A DNA stretch of 64,000 bases from RHKX01 sp963745755 (GCA_963745755.1 CAVUYP010000002.1:62001-126000), one strand, 5' to 3'; numbered from the stretch's first letter, positions 1-11,495 are shown. The notes: generated by a model not told the origin, from the sequence alone. Numbers and translations: made by a program.

Positions 1-1467
1 GCGCACGACCAGCGCGACTTCGAGTTCGCCCGCCGCTTCGACCTGCCGGTGCGGCCGGTGGTCGTTCCGGCCGACGGCGCCGAGGTCCCCGGCGACGAGG
101 CGTTCGTGACCCAGTCGGAGGACGTACGGATCGTCAACTCCGGCGACCTCGACGGCCTGACGCCCGCCGGCGCCAAGCGCCGGATCATCGCCGAGCTCGA
201 GAGCGAGGGGCGCGGCAGGCTCGCGGTCAACTACCGCCTCCGCGACTGGCTGCTCTCCCGGCAGCGCTACTGGGGCTGTCCGATCCCGATCGTCCACTGC
301 CCGGATTGCGGGGCGGTGCCGGTCCCCGACGATCAGCTGCCGGTCGAGCTGCCCGACGTCGAGGACTACCGGCCGCGCGGCCGCAGCCCGCTCGCCACCG
401 CGATCGACTGGGTCGAGACGAGCTGCCCGCGCTGCTCGGGCCCGGCCCGCCGCGAGACGGACACGATGGACACGTTCGTCGATTCCTCCTGGTACTTCCT
501 TCGCTACCTCGATCCCGACAACGCCGAGCTGCCCTTCGATCGTGGCATCGCCGACCACTGGATGCCCGTCGACCAGTACATCGGCGGCGTCGAGCACGCG
601 ATCCTCCACCTCATGTACGCGCGCTTCTTCACGAAGGCGCTCGCCGACGAGGGGCTGATCGGCGTCGAGGAGCCTTTCGCCAACCTGTTCACGCAGGGGA
701 TGATCACCCGCGAGGGCGCGAAGATGAGCAAGTCGAAGGGCAACGTCGTCGACCCCGCCGACTACGTCTCCCGCTACGGCGCCGACGCCGCCCGAACCTA
801 CGTCTGCTTCATGGGCCCGCCGGATCGCGGCGGCGACTGGGTCGACGAGGGCGTCGACGGCGTTCAGCGCTTCCTCTCGCGGCTCTGGCGGCTGGCCGTC
901 GAGCAGGCCGCCGCGACGGACGACGCGAGCTGCTTCGACCGCGACTGGCAGCGGCGGTCGGCCGGGCCGGTCCGGGAGTTGCTCGCCAAGGCCCACTGGG
1001 CGATCGACAAGGCCAGTCGCGACTTCGAGCGCGGGTTCCAGTTCAACACGGTGATCGCCGCGGTGATGGAGCTCGTCAACGAGGCCTACCGGCTCAAGGA
1101 CGAGCTGCGCGGCGACGGCGACGGCGACCGGGCGCTGCGCTTCGCGACGGCGACGGCCGCATCGCTGATCTTCCCGTTCGCTCCCCATCTCGGCGCCGAG
1201 GCCTGGGAGCTGCTCGTCGGCGGCAGGGTCTGGGATGAGCCGTGGCCGGCGGCCGACGAGGAGCTGCTCGCCAGCGACGTGATCACGCTGGTCGTCCAGG
1301 TCAACGGCAAGCTCCGCGACCGCGTCGAGGTCGCCGCCGACGCGACCGACGAGCAGATCCTCGAGCTCGTCCACGCCAGCGAGCGCCTGCGCGACTACCT
1401 CGCCGGGCGCGAGCCGATCAAGGAGATCGTCGTGCCTGGGCGGCTCGTCAACCTCGTCGTCCGGTGA
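1..1467 (+). CDS. leuS: Leucyl-tRNA synthetase, C-terminal part (5' truncated by window edge)
   Basis: This is the 3' 488 codons of leucyl-tRNA synthetase, the cytoplasmic enzyme that charges tRNA-Leu. The reading frame is open from base 1, so the true start lies upstream. Visible are the end of the editing insert, the RYWGCPIPI motif, a CPDCG/CPRC zinc-type pair, the DTMDTFVDSSWYFLRYLDP stretch, the catalytic KMSKSKGNVVDP loop (from base 721) and the anticodon-binding and C-terminal domains ending in VQVNGKLRDRVEV, typical of bacterial LeuS. No frameshift is seen. It ends 67 bases before a cupin gene. Family assignment is certain from these motifs. Confidence 0.98.
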   Translation, partial: AHDQRDFEFARRFDLPVRPVVVPADGAEVPGDEAFVTQSEDVRIVNSGDLDGLTPAGAKRRIIAELESEGRGRLAVNYRLRDWLLSRQRYWGCPIPIVHCPDCGAVPVPDDQLPVELPDVEDYRPRGRSPLATAIDWVETSCPRCSGPARRETDTMDTFVDSSWYFLRYLDPDNAELPFDRGIADHWMPVDQYIGGVEHAILHLMYARFFTKALADEGLIGVEEPFANLFTQGMITREGAKMSKSKGNVVDPADYVSRYGADAARTYVCFMGPPDRGGDWVDEGVDGVQRFLSRLWRLAVEQAAATDDASCFDRDWQRRSAGPVRELLAKAHWAIDKASRDFERGFQFNTVIAAVMELVNEAYRLKDELRGDGDGDRALRFATATAASLIFPFAPHLGAEAWELLVGGRVWDEPWPAADEELLASDVITLVVQVNGKLRDRVEVAADATDEQILELVHASERLRDYLAGREPIKEIVVPGRLVNLVVR

Positions 1468-1534
1468 TCGATTCGCGACCGCTGCAGCGGGTGCGGGCCC
1501 GGCGACGGCCACCAGTCTGGTAGAAACCCCGCTG

Positions 1535-1936
1535 ATGCTCGTCAGGCGCCTCCCCGACGCCGCCGTACAGGATTTCCACCGGCTCAGCTCTCACATCCTC
1601 ATGGATGCGGGAGAGCTCGGTTCGCGGCACATGACCGTGACCTGGATCGAGGTCCCGCCGGACACCGAGCAGGAGCTGCACAGCCACGAGGAGGCCGAGC
1701 AGGTCTACGTCGTCGTCCGCGGCGTCGCCGCGCTCTCGGCGGCGGGCGACACCGAGGAGCTCGAGCCCGGCGACCTGGCGCTGATCCCGCCGGCGAGCGA
1801 TCACGTGATCGCCAACCGCGGCAGCGAGACCCTCGCCCTCGTCTCGGTGCAGTCGCCCGCCGTCTCGGTCGAGGAGACGATCGGGCGTCAGTCGGCCGCC
1901 ACGGTCGGCTACGACGAGGACGCCGACCAGTACTGA
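1535..1936 (+). CDS. Small single-domain cupin protein
   Basis: This 133-residue protein has one cupin beta-barrel. Motif 1 is seen as ELHSHEEAEQVYVVVRG and motif 2 as PGDLALIPPASDHVIAN. The two His and one Glu of motif 1 could bind a metal. There is no signal peptide or membrane segment, so it should be cytoplasmic. Single cupins of this size serve as isomerases, dioxygenases or ligand-binding proteins, and nothing here narrows the substrate. The ATG has no Shine-Dalgarno. A TAGAAA hexamer lies 8 bases upstream, resembling the leaderless promoters found elsewhere in this window. It sits alone between leuS and comEA. Confidence 0.8.
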   Translation: MLVRRLPDAAVQDFHRLSSHILMDAGELGSRHMTVTWIEVPPDTEQELHSHEEAEQVYVVVRGVAALSAAGDTEELEPGDLALIPPASDHVIANRGSETLALVSVQSPAVSVEETIGRQSAATVGYDEDADQY

Positions 1937-2038
1937 GCCGCCCGCCGGGCCGCATGGTCCGGCATTTCGTCACGCTCCGGTGACGGTGCTTGACGCCGGC
2001 TGCGCCACCCGTGCGCTGCCGCGCCCGATCATCTCCCC

Positions 2039-2611
2039 GTGGGCATGAACAGGCTGCAGATCGCCGTCTTCGCCGCGATCGGCGTGGCGCTGCTGCTGCT
2101 CGGGGTCAGGGCGGTCCGCGAAGGCGGCGCCGAGGCGCCCGGCGGAGGTCCGGCACGGCTCGCCGCCGAGCCGGTCGGTACCGGCGCCGCGGCGGCGAAC
2201 GGCGACGTCGTCGTTCACGTCGCCGGCGCGGTCGCCGAGCCCGGCGTCTACCGGATGCCGGCCGGGTCCCGCGTCGCCGACGCGATCGAGCGGGCCGGCG
2301 GCCCGAGCGGCCGCGCCGTCGCCGACGCGATCAACCTCGCGGCCCGCCTCGCCGACGGGCAGCAGGTGGTCGTGCCGGCGCGCGGGGCGGGGGAGGGGGC
2401 CGCCGCAGCCGCGGCGGACGGTCCGATCAGCCTCGGCGCGGCCGAGCAGGCCGACCTCGAGACGATCGACGGGATCGGCCCGGTGACCGCGGCCGAGATC
2501 ATCGCCTTCCGCGACGAGAACGGCGGCGTCGCCTCGATCGAGGAGCTCGACGAGATCCCCGGGATCGGCCCGGCGACGATCGAGGCCCTCAGCGAGCGGC
2601 TGCAGCCCTGA
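2039..2611 (+). CDS. comEA: Competence protein ComEA (SLBB plus helix-hairpin-helix DNA receptor)
   Basis: ComEA is the membrane-anchored double-stranded DNA receptor of natural transformation. The 190 residues start with a single transmembrane segment (about residues 5-22), then a linker, an SLBB domain (VVVHVAGAVAEPGVYRMPAG, about 60-120) and a C-terminal pair of helix-hairpin-helix motifs (DLETIDGIGPVTAAEIIAF and LDEIPGIGPATIEAL). The GTG at 2039 opens the frame; an ATG two codons later is an alternative. comEC follows 12 bases after the stop, the classical comEA-comEC order. Confidence 0.95.
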   Translation: MGMNRLQIAVFAAIGVALLLLGVRAVREGGAEAPGGGPARLAAEPVGTGAAAANGDVVVHVAGAVAEPGVYRMPAGSRVADAIERAGGPSGRAVADAINLAARLADGQQVVVPARGAGEGAAAAAADGPISLGAAEQADLETIDGIGPVTAAEIIAFRDENGGVASIEELDEIPGIGPATIEALSERLQP

Positions 2612-2623
2612 GGGCCGGCGGCG

Positions 2624-5016
2624 ATGCCGTCCCCGCAGCGGCTCGTCTCCTGGTGGCGCCACCTCGCTTCTCGCCGCGCTCGGCGGCGGGCTGCTGCTCG
2701 CCGGGCACGTCGCCGCGCCGGCGGGCTGGCAGCCCTGTGCCGGCGCCGCGACGGCAGCGCTCGCGGTCGTTGCGACTCGAGGGCCGGCGCAGCGGCCGCG
2801 ACCGCGCGCCGGCGGCGAGCGCCGCCGGGCTCGCCGCCGCCGCGGGGGTGGCCCTGCTGCTCGGCCTCGGGGTCGGCTCGTCGCGGCTCGCCGCGATCGA
2901 TGCCGGTGCCCTGCGGGGATCGCCGGGGCAGCCCGCCGCGATCCGCGGCTGGGTGACGGCGCCGCCGCGGCGCAGCTACGGCGAGGTCCGCCTCCAGGTC
3001 GATACGCCGCGGGGCCGCGTCGTCGTCGTCGCCTCCGAGCCCGTCGCCGATGTCGCGATCGGCGCCGGAATCGCCGCCCGCGGTCGCCTGCGGCTTGCCG
3101 ACGATTTCCGCGCCGCCGAGCTCGAGCGGGCCGGAGCCGCCCTCGAGCTCGCGGCGGACCGGCTGCGGGTCACCGGCGCGCGCCGCGGCGGACCTGCCGG
3201 CGCCCTCGACCGGATTCGCGCCCGGGCTGAGGCGGCGCTCGGCGCCGGCCTCGATCGCGGTCAGGAGGCGCTCGGGCGTGGCTTCGTGCTCGGCCAGGAC
3301 GATCGCATCGAACCGCTGGTTCGCGAGCAGTTCCGGCGCTCCGGCCTGGCGCACCTGCTTGCCGTCTCCGGCCAGAACGTCGTCCTGCTGGCGATCCTCG
3401 CCGGCTTCGGCCTCGCCCTGTTCGGCTTCGGCCTGCGCCTGCGGCTGGTCGCGATCGTGCTGCTGATCGCCCTCTACGTGCCCGTCGCCGGCGCCGGCCC
3501 CTCGATCCAGCGGGCCGGGATCATGGGCGCGGCAGCGATCGCAGCGACGCTCGCCGGCCGTCCCGCCGATCGCGCCTACCCGCTGCTCCTCGCCGTCGTC
3601 GCGACGCTGCTGATCAACCCCCGAACGTCGCGGCGACGCCGGCTGGCAGCTCAGCTTCGCGGCCGTCGCCGGGATCATGCTCTGGGCGGCGCCGCTGCGC
3701 GATCTGATCGCCGACCGGCTGCCCGCCGCGCTGCCGCGCCGCGCCTCGCGGGCGCTCGCCGACGGCGCCGCGATGACGGTCGCGGCGACGGTCGCGACGG
3801 CGCCGCTCATCGCCCACGACTTCGAGCGCCTCTCGGTGGCCTCGATCCCGGCGAACCTGCTCGTCGCTGCCCGGCGATCGCTCCGGTGATGTGGATCGGG
3901 ATGCTGATCGCGATGCTCGGCCAGCTGCCCGGCGTCCCGACGGCGCCGCTGGGCGCCGTCGACGGGCGTGCTGATCGACTACGTCGCCGCCGTTGCGCGC
4001 GCTGCTCGGCTCACCGCGCTGGGCGGAGGCGCCGGTCGCGCTGCCGGCCCCGGCGGCGGTGGCCGCCGTCTACGCGCTGCTCGGCGGCGGCGGCGCTGGT
4101 CGCTGATCGCGTCGCTGCGCCGCCGGCGCCGGCCTCGCGCGTGCCCGGCGGCGGCGCGGCTGGCGGCCGCGCTGGCGCTCCTCGCGCGGCCTGATGCCGG
4201 CGGCGCTGGCCCGGGGCCGGGTCGCGGTGCCGCCCGCCGGTGCGCTGCGGGTCACCGGGCTCGACGTCGGGCAGGGCGACGCGATCCTGATCGAGCCGCC
4301 GCGCGGCGATCCGGTGCTGGTCGACGGCGGGCCGCCCGGCGGCGCCGCCGTCGACGCGCTCGCGCGGCTCGGGGTCGGGCGGCTCGCCGCCGTCTTCGTC
4401 ACCCACGACCAGCTCGACCACGCCGGCGGCGTCTTCGAGGTCCTCGCGCACCCGGCCCGGTCGGCGCCCTCGTCCGCGCCCGCCCGGCGCCCCGGCTCGA
4501 GGCTGCGGCGCGGGCGCGCGGGGGTCCGGGTCGTCACCGTCGCCGAGGGCAGCGGCATGCGGTTCGGGCCGCTCCGCATCGACGTCCTCTGGCCGCCCCG
4601 CGAGGACGGCGCCGAGCGCGCGACCCGAACGCCGACTCGCTCGTGCTCGCCGCCGGCTTTCGCGGCTGGGACGTGCTGCTCACGCGGCGACGCCGAGGCC
4701 GAGGCGACGCCGACTCGACCCCGGGCCGTTCGACGTGCTCAAGGTCGCCCACCACGGCAGCGACGACGCCGGCCTCGGGGCGCTGCTGGACCGGTCGGTG
4801 CCGCGCGTGGCGCTGATCGAGGTCGGCGCCGGCAACGCGCTACGGACACCCGACCGGGGCGACCCTCGAGGAGCTCGCCGCCCACGGCGTCTGCACGCTG
4901 CGGACCGACCTCGACGGCGAGCTCACCGTCGAGCTCGGGCCGGTCCGGGATCAGCGCCACGACGAGCGCGGGAGCGGCCCTCGGCGGCCGCCCCGGCTGC
5001 GGCCCGGGCCGGGTGA
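2624..5016 (+). CDS. comEC: DNA-uptake channel ComEC/Rec2 (about a dozen apparent frameshifts)
   Basis: ComEC forms the inner-membrane channel that imports one DNA strand. The protein must be read in all three forward frames. An N-terminal hydrophobic segment (SLLAALGGGLLLAGHVAA) comes first. The competence domain follows, with LAHLLAVSGQNVVLLAIL and several further membrane segments. The C-terminal metallo-beta-lactamase domain shows LRVTGLDVGQGDAILIEPP, FVTHDQLDHAGGVFEVLAHP and LKVAHHGSDDAGLGALL. Frame switches fall near 2663, 2813, 3631, 3870, 3966, 4005, 4100, 4190, 4615, 4687, 4722 and 4840. Most are one extra G or C (for example GAC-G-GGC near 3966); those near 3870 and 4615 look like lost bases. 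The end is uncertain, since the last frame runs on into holA; the TGA at 5014-5016 is the nearest plausible stop. Either the gene is decayed or the consensus is poor here; I favour the latter because downstream domains remain well conserved. Confidence 0.85.
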
Positions 5017-5034
5017 TCGGACCGCCCGCGGACG

Positions 5035-5040
5035 TAGACT
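5035..5040 (+). promoter_or_regulatory. Leaderless -10 element for holA
   Basis: The hexamer TAGACT ends 7 bases before the holA GTG. That spacing would put transcription initiation at or beside the start codon. No Shine-Dalgarno and no clear -35 are visible. Confidence 0.6.
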
Positions 5041-5047
5041 CAGGCCG

Positions 5048-6034
5048 GTGGCAGAGCAGATGCGATCCGCCTACCTGTTCGCCGGCGACGATGCCGCGAA
5101 GCTCTCGGTCACGCTGCGCCGGCTGCGGTCGCGGGCGGAGCGGGAGGGTGGGCCGGGCGCGCTCGAGGACTTCAGTGCCGGCGGCGGCGCCGCCCCCGAC
5201 GCCGACGCGCTCGCCGGTGCCGATTCCGGCGATGTCGCTGACCGCCGAGCACCGCTACCTGCTCGCCGACGGCGTCGAACGCTGGAAGGCCGCACAGGTC
5301 GAGGCGATCGCCGCCGCGCTGGCCGCGCCGCCGCCGCAGGTGACGGTTGTGCTCGTCGCCCGCGGCAAGGTCCCGAAGGGGCTCGCCGAGGCGGTCGAGG
5401 CCGCCGGCGGCGAGGTCCGCCGTCTTCGCCGCGCCGAGCAAGCGCGATCTGCCGTCCTGGCTGGTCGCCGGCGCCCGCGAGCGCCGCTTCGCCCTCGCTC
5501 CGCAGGCCGCGCGAGCGCTGATCACCCGGGTCGGCTCCGGCACCGAGCGGCTCGCCGTCGAGCTCGACCGGCTCGCGCTCTGGGCCGGCGACGGCGGCGC
5601 CGTCGGCCTCGAGGACGTCGAGCGGATGACGATCGACAGCTCCGAGCGGGCCGGGTGGGCGCTCGCCGACGCGATCGTCTCCCGCGACCTCGATCGCGCC
5701 GTCGCCACCGCCGAGGACCTGATCGAGCAGGGCGAGGCGGTCACGCCGCTCGTCTACGGAATGGCGCTCGCGCCTGCGCAGCGCCTACGCGGCGGCGGCG
5801 GCGATCGAGGCCGGAGCCCCGGCCGGGCGGGTCGAGGCGGACCTGCCGATGGCCCCCTATCCGGCGAAGATGCTGGTCCGGTCGGTCCAGGGTGTCGACT
5901 CCGCCGAGCTCTCCGCCGCGATCGGGGCGGTCGCCGACCTCGAGTGGTGGACGCGCGGCGGCTCCGACTACGACGACGTGGTCGCGCTGACCCTCGCGGT
6001 CAGGCGTGCGGCCGGCGAGACGGCGCCCGGGTGA
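5048..6034 (+). CDS. holA: DNA polymerase III delta subunit (three apparent frameshifts)
   Basis: HolA is the clamp-loader delta subunit, which opens the beta clamp. Read across frames it gives MAEQMRSAYLFAGDDAAKLS, then SLTAEHRYLLADGVERWKAA, then KRDLPSWLVAGARERRFALA followed by the LITRVGSGTERLAVELDRLA helix of the family, and finally MAPYPAKMLVRSVQGVDSAE to the TGA at 6034. The switches are near 5215 (GCC-G-GTG), 5410 (CGC-C-GTC) and 5771 (GCG-C-CTG), each one extra base. The GTG start is supported by the -10 hexamer 7 bases upstream. The order comEA-comEC-holA with rpsT convergent is common in bacteria. Confidence 0.88.
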
Positions 6035-6052
6035 TCGGGATCTCGGGAGGGG

Positions 6053-6313
6053 CTAGGAGCCGGCGAGGATCCGCGCGGCCCGGGACTTCTTGCGGGCGCC
6101 GGTGTTCTCGTGCAGGGCGCCCTTCTGGACGGCCTTGTCGATCCGCGACACGAGCGCCCGGTGCTCGCCCTCGGCGGTCGCGGCGTCGCCCGCCGCGACG
6201 GCGTCCTCGAGGCGACGGAAATGCGTCTTGACGGCGCCGGTGACACGGCGGTTCTCGTCGCGCTCCCGCTCGGAGCGGAGGATGCGCTTCTTCTGTGAGG
6301 CAATGTTGGCCAT
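6053..6313 (-). CDS. rpsT: 30S ribosomal protein S20
   Basis: S20 binds 16S rRNA in the body of the small subunit. The 86 residues begin MANIASQKKRILRSERERDE and end GARKKSRAARILAGS, with the family's basic three-helix pattern. The frame stays open upstream, but the ATG at 6311-6313 is chosen because the MANI-type N-terminus is conserved. The gene converges on holA, leaving 18 bases between stops, and diverges from murJ, whose start is 25 bases away. A possible -10 (TACAGT on the minus strand, 6326-6331) lies 12 bases upstream of the start. Confidence 0.95.
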   Translation of the reverse strand: MANIASQKKRILRSERERDENRRVTGAVKTHFRRLEDAVAAGDAATAEGEHRALVSRIDKAVQKGALHENTGARKKSRAARILAGS

Positions 6314-6338
6314 CAGCGGCCGCACACTGTAGCGACTG

Positions 6339-8051
6339 ATGGGCGAACCCAACGACAAGCCGCAGCTGCCGCCGCTGCCGCCGCGCGCCGAGCGCTTCCA
6401 CCCGGCCTACGCGGTCGATCCGATCGACGAGGAGTTCGCAGGATCGGCGCTCGGACCGGAGCCGACCGAGCAGAGCCGCCGGATCGGGCGCTCGACTGCC
6501 TTCTTCAGCATCGCCACCGGCGCCTCGCGGCTCGTCGGGCTGATCCGCGAGATCATCGCCGCCAGCTACTTCGGCGTCGGCCCGGCGATGTCGGCGTTCA
6601 CGATCGCCTTCCAGATCCCCAACCTCGTCCGTAGCCTGTTCGCCGACGCCGCCCTGCAGGGCGCCTTCGTCCCCGTCTTCACCGAGCAGCTCGAGGCCGG
6701 CAACAAGCGCGAGGCGTTCCGCCTCGCCTCGACCCTGGTCTTCCTGATCGTCGCGGTGCTCGGCATCATCACCGCCCTTTTCATCCTCGTCGCGCCGCTG
6801 CTGATCCCGCTGCTGGTGCCGGACCTCGATGCGGCCACCCAGGACCTCACGGTCGCGCTCTCGCAGCTGCTCTTTCCGATCCTGCTGCTGCTCGGCCTCT
6901 CCGGCGTCGTCGTCGGCGTCCTCAACAGCTACAACCGCTTCGCGATGTTCGCGATCGCGCCGCTGTTCTGGAACCTGGCGATCATCGGCGTCCTCGTCGC
7001 CCTCTCGCCGGTGTTCTCCGGCGACGACCGGATCTACGCCTACGCGATCGGCGTCCTCGTCGGCACGGCCCTGCAGCTCGGCATGGTCTCCTGGGACCTC
7101 CGCAACACGCCGTTTCGGATGCTCCGCGTCTTCGAGTGGCGCAGCGATCTGGTCAAGAAGGTGCTGCTGCTGATGCTGCCGGTGACGATCAGCCTCGGCC
7201 TGATCAACGTCAACCTCGTCATCAACAGCCTCGTCGGCGCGCTCGTCCCGGGCACCCTGGCGGGTACCGGCGAGGCGCTGGCCAACTACGCGCCGGCGGC
7301 GATCGACAAGGCGTTCCGCATCTACATGCTGCCCCAGGGCATGTTCTCGGTGGCGGTGACGACGGTGATCTTCCCGACGCTGTCGCGGTACGCGGCCCGC
7401 CGCGACTTCGACGACCTGCGGCGGACGATGGCGAACGGGATGCGGATGATCCTGCTCGTCCTCGTTCCCGCCGCGGCGGCGATCCTCGTCCTCTCCGAGC
7501 CGATGATCAGGCTCGTCTACCAGCGCGGCGAGTTCTCGCCGCAGGAGACTCCGCTCGTTGCCACGGCGCTGTTCTGGTTCGCGTTCTCGCTCCCGTTCAA
7601 CGGCCTGTTCCTGATCCTGACCAGGACCTTCTTCAGCCTGCAGCGGCCGTGGACGCCGACCTGGATCGCCGCCCTCAACCTGGTGATCACGGCGGCCGCC
7701 GCGTTCGCCTTCTACAAGCCGTTCGGCGTCGCCGGCATCGTCGCCGGGACCGCGATCGCCACCGCGGTCAGCGTCGTCGCCCAGGTCATCGTCCTGCGCC
7801 GGCCGCTGAAGGGGATCGAGTTCCCGGCGCTGCTCAACGCCGCCCTCCGGATCACCGTCGCCTCGGCGGCGCTGGCCGCCGTCTCCTGGCTGGCCTGGGA
7901 CCAGCTCGACGCCGCCCTCGGCCGCAGCACCCTCGCCCAGGCGGTCTCGCTCGGCGCCGCCCTCGCCGCCGGCGGCCTCGTCTACCTCGGGGCGATCCTG
8001 GCGCTGCGGGTTCCCGAGGCGCGGCAGCTGCTCGCGGTCGCCAAGCGCTAG
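6339..8051 (+). CDS. murJ: Lipid II flippase MurJ (MviN family)
   Basis: MurJ moves lipid II across the cytoplasmic membrane for peptidoglycan synthesis. The 570-residue protein has a cytoplasmic N-terminal tail of about 60 residues, unusually long and Pro-rich, followed by roughly 14 hydrophobic helices. Family landmarks are STAFFSIATGASRLVGLIRE, IPNLVRSLFADAALQGAFVP, LPQGMFSVAVTTVIFPTLSR and VLSEPMIRLVYQRGEFSPQE. No frameshift is present. lepA follows 56 bases after the stop. The ATG has no strong Shine-Dalgarno. Confidence 0.95.
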   Translation: MGEPNDKPQLPPLPPRAERFHPAYAVDPIDEEFAGSALGPEPTEQSRRIGRSTAFFSIATGASRLVGLIREIIAASYFGVGPAMSAFTIAFQIPNLVRSLFADAALQGAFVPVFTEQLEAGNKREAFRLASTLVFLIVAVLGIITALFILVAPLLIPLLVPDLDAATQDLTVALSQLLFPILLLLGLSGVVVGVLNSYNRFAMFAIAPLFWNLAIIGVLVALSPVFSGDDRIYAYAIGVLVGTALQLGMVSWDLRNTPFRMLRVFEWRSDLVKKVLLLMLPVTISLGLINVNLVINSLVGALVPGTLAGTGEALANYAPAAIDKAFRIYMLPQGMFSVAVTTVIFPTLSRYAARRDFDDLRRTMANGMRMILLVLVPAAAAILVLSEPMIRLVYQRGEFSPQETPLVATALFWFAFSLPFNGLFLILTRTFFSLQRPWTPTWIAALNLVITAAAAFAFYKPFGVAGIVAGTAIATAVSVVAQVIVLRRPLKGIEFPALLNAALRITVASAALAAVSWLAWDQLDAALGRSTLAQAVSLGAALAAGGLVYLGAILALRVPEARQLLAVAKR

Positions 8052-8107
8052 GCGCTCTACCCTTCGCGCTGCGGATCGCCGGCCCGCCCGGCGGCCGCGC
8101 CCCCGAC

Positions 8108-9919
<1,812 letters not shown>

Positions 9920-9985
9920 CCGCCGCCGCCGCCGCAAGGTCCTTCCCACGCAACGAAAGTTGCCGTCGCCGGCTCCGCGCCGACC

Positions 9986-9991
9986 TAGCCT
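9986..9991 (+). promoter_or_regulatory. Leaderless -10 element for the 9998 gene
   Basis: TAGCCT ends 6 bases before the ATG at 9998. No Shine-Dalgarno separates them. Confidence 0.55.
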
Positions 9992-9997
9992 GGGTGC

Positions 9998-10325
9998 ATG
10001 GCGAAGCTGATGCCCCTGTTCTTCATCGCGCTCGTGGCGACCGCCGCCGTCGGCCTGACCCTGCGGCCGGGGACGATCCTCAGCATCAGCGACGAGGCGC
10101 TGGCGACCTCGATCGCGCGCAGCGCCGACAGCGATCCGGGCGGCTGCCATCACCGGCGCGACACCTGGTATCTGCACCGACGGCGACTCGCGCATCTACC
10201 GGGCGACGGTCGGCGACTACGGCTGCTGGGAGGCCGTCAACGTGACTCCGACCGGGACCGTGGTGTCGCTCGATCCGGTCTCGGGCTGCGTGAGCCTGCC
10301 GGACGTGCTCGGGCTCGGCCGCTGA
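9998..10325 (+). CDS. Small exported or membrane-anchored protein, unknown function (one apparent frameshift)
   Basis: I do not recognise this family. The N-terminus MAKLMPLFFIALVATAAVGL is a signal peptide or single membrane anchor. One extra G near 10144 (GGC-G-GCT) breaks the frame. Removing it gives a product of about 108 residues with three Cys, reading ITGATPGICTDGDSRIYRA, GDYGCWEAVNVTPTG and SGCVSLPDVLGLGR to the TGA at 10325. The repaired frame is chosen because it keeps Cys and aromatic residues typical of a small extracytoplasmic domain, while the uncorrected frame is Arg-rich noise. It follows lepA and precedes the PAP2 gene. Confidence 0.6.
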
Positions 10326-10357
10326 GTCGATCCGCCGGCGCCCGCCCGCCGGCGGCC

Positions 10358-10363
10358 TATGAT
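10358..10363 (+). promoter_or_regulatory. Probable -10 element for the PAP2 gene
   Basis: TATGAT lies 13 bases before the preferred ATG at 10377. It overlaps the more upstream in-frame ATG, which argues against that start. Confidence 0.4.
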
Positions 10364-10376
10364 CAGCGCCGATGCG

Positions 10377-11414
10377 ATGCGAACCGCCGGGGCAGGCGAT
10401 TCGCCCGCCGGGGCGGTAGGCGCCTTGGAGTCGGGCACGATAGTCGAGGAGCGGGCCCAGGAGGCGCCGTCGACGCGCGCTGCCCGCAATCCGGGCCGCC
10501 GCAACGCCGCGATCGGCCTCACGCTCTACGCCGTCGCGACGATCGCGCTGATCTCGTTCACCGGCGTGCTCGTCGCCCGCGAGACGATCTTCCTCTGGCT
10601 CCTCGTCGGCCTGCTGACGGTCTCGCTGGCCGATGTCCGCGGCTTCGCGCGCGGCGTCATCTTCGATTGGCTGCCGTTCTACCTGATCCTCGTCGGCTAC
10701 GACCTGCTGCGCGGCCTCGTCGGCAACCACCCGCTCTTTCAGCCGCACTACCTGCCGCAGATCGACGCCGACAAGTTCCTGTTCGGCGGCGCCGTGCCGA
10801 CCAACTGGCTGCAGGACCGGCTCTTCGAGGTCGGCTCCCTGCCCTGGTACGACGTCCTCTCCTGGGCCGTCTACATGACCCACTACTTCATGATCTTCAT
10901 CGCCGCCGCCTACCTGTGGCGGGTGTCGCACCTGCGCTTCCTCGAGTTCCGGGCGATGGTCCTGACGCTCAGCATCGCCGCCTTCCTCACCTATGCGCTG
11001 GTTCCGGCGGCGCCGCCGTGGATGGCCAACGACAGCGGCCTGATCGGCCCCGTCGCCCGGGTCACCGGCAGCGTCTGGACCGAGCTCGGCGTCCAGCCCG
11101 CGGCGGCGATCTGGGACAAGGGCAACTCGCTCTATAACCCGGTCGCGGCCCTGCCGTCGCTGCACGCCGCGTTCCCGATGCTGCTCTGTTGCTTCTTCTG
11201 GCGGAGCGGGCCGATCGCCCGCGTGCTCGGCGTCGGCTACGTGCTGGCGATGGGGTGGACGCTCGTCTACGGCGGTGAGCACTACGTATTCGACGTCCTG
11301 CTCGGCTGGGTCTACGCGGTCAGCGTCTACTTCGGCGTTCGCTGGATTCGCGCGAAGTGGTCGCAGCGCCGCGACCGGGCGGGTCCCGCGGCGGCCGAAC
11401 CTGGCGCCGGCTAG
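10377..11414 (+). CDS. PAP2/Aur1-like membrane phosphatase or phosphotransferase
   Basis: A multi-pass membrane protein of about 345 residues. PAP2-type catalytic motifs of the Aur1/inositol-phosphorylceramide-synthase kind are seen: ALPSLHAAFPML (variant of PSGH) and GGEHYVFDVLLG (His and Asp of the third motif). Such enzymes act on phospholipid or isoprenoid phosphate at the outer membrane face; transfer of phosphoinositol is one possibility but cannot be shown. The frame can start at an ATG at 10359, but that ATG lies inside a TATGAT hexamer (10358-10363) that looks like the -10, so the ATG at 10377 is preferred. Confidence 0.75.
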   Translation: MRTAGAGDSPAGAVGALESGTIVEERAQEAPSTRAARNPGRRNAAIGLTLYAVATIALISFTGVLVARETIFLWLLVGLLTVSLADVRGFARGVIFDWLPFYLILVGYDLLRGLVGNHPLFQPHYLPQIDADKFLFGGAVPTNWLQDRLFEVGSLPWYDVLSWAVYMTHYFMIFIAAAYLWRVSHLRFLEFRAMVLTLSIAAFLTYALVPAAPPWMANDSGLIGPVARVTGSVWTELGVQPAAAIWDKGNSLYNPVAALPSLHAAFPMLLCCFFWRSGPIARVLGVGYVLAMGWTLVYGGEHYVFDVLLGWVYAVSVYFGVRWIRAKWSQRRDRAGPAAAEPGAG

Positions 11415-11467
11415 GGCTTCCCGGCGCGGACCGCGGCCCGACGGGCGCAGATCAGGCGAACGGGCCT

Positions 11468-11487
11468 GCGTTAGGGGTCCCTAACGC
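11468..11487 (+). promoter_or_regulatory. Inverted repeat, candidate operator
   Basis: The arms GCGTTAGGG and CCCTAACGC are perfect complements separated by GT. The element ends 8 bases before the TAGCCT -10 hexamer of the downstream leaderless gene, where a repressor would block RNA polymerase. It lacks the T-run expected of a terminator for the upstream PAP2 gene. Confidence 0.5.
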
Positions 11488-11495
11488 GATCTTGC

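Noticed and set aside
10359..10376. ATG at 10359 as start of the PAP2 gene
   Set aside because: It lies inside a TATGAT hexamer that looks like the -10 element, so it is probably not transcribed.
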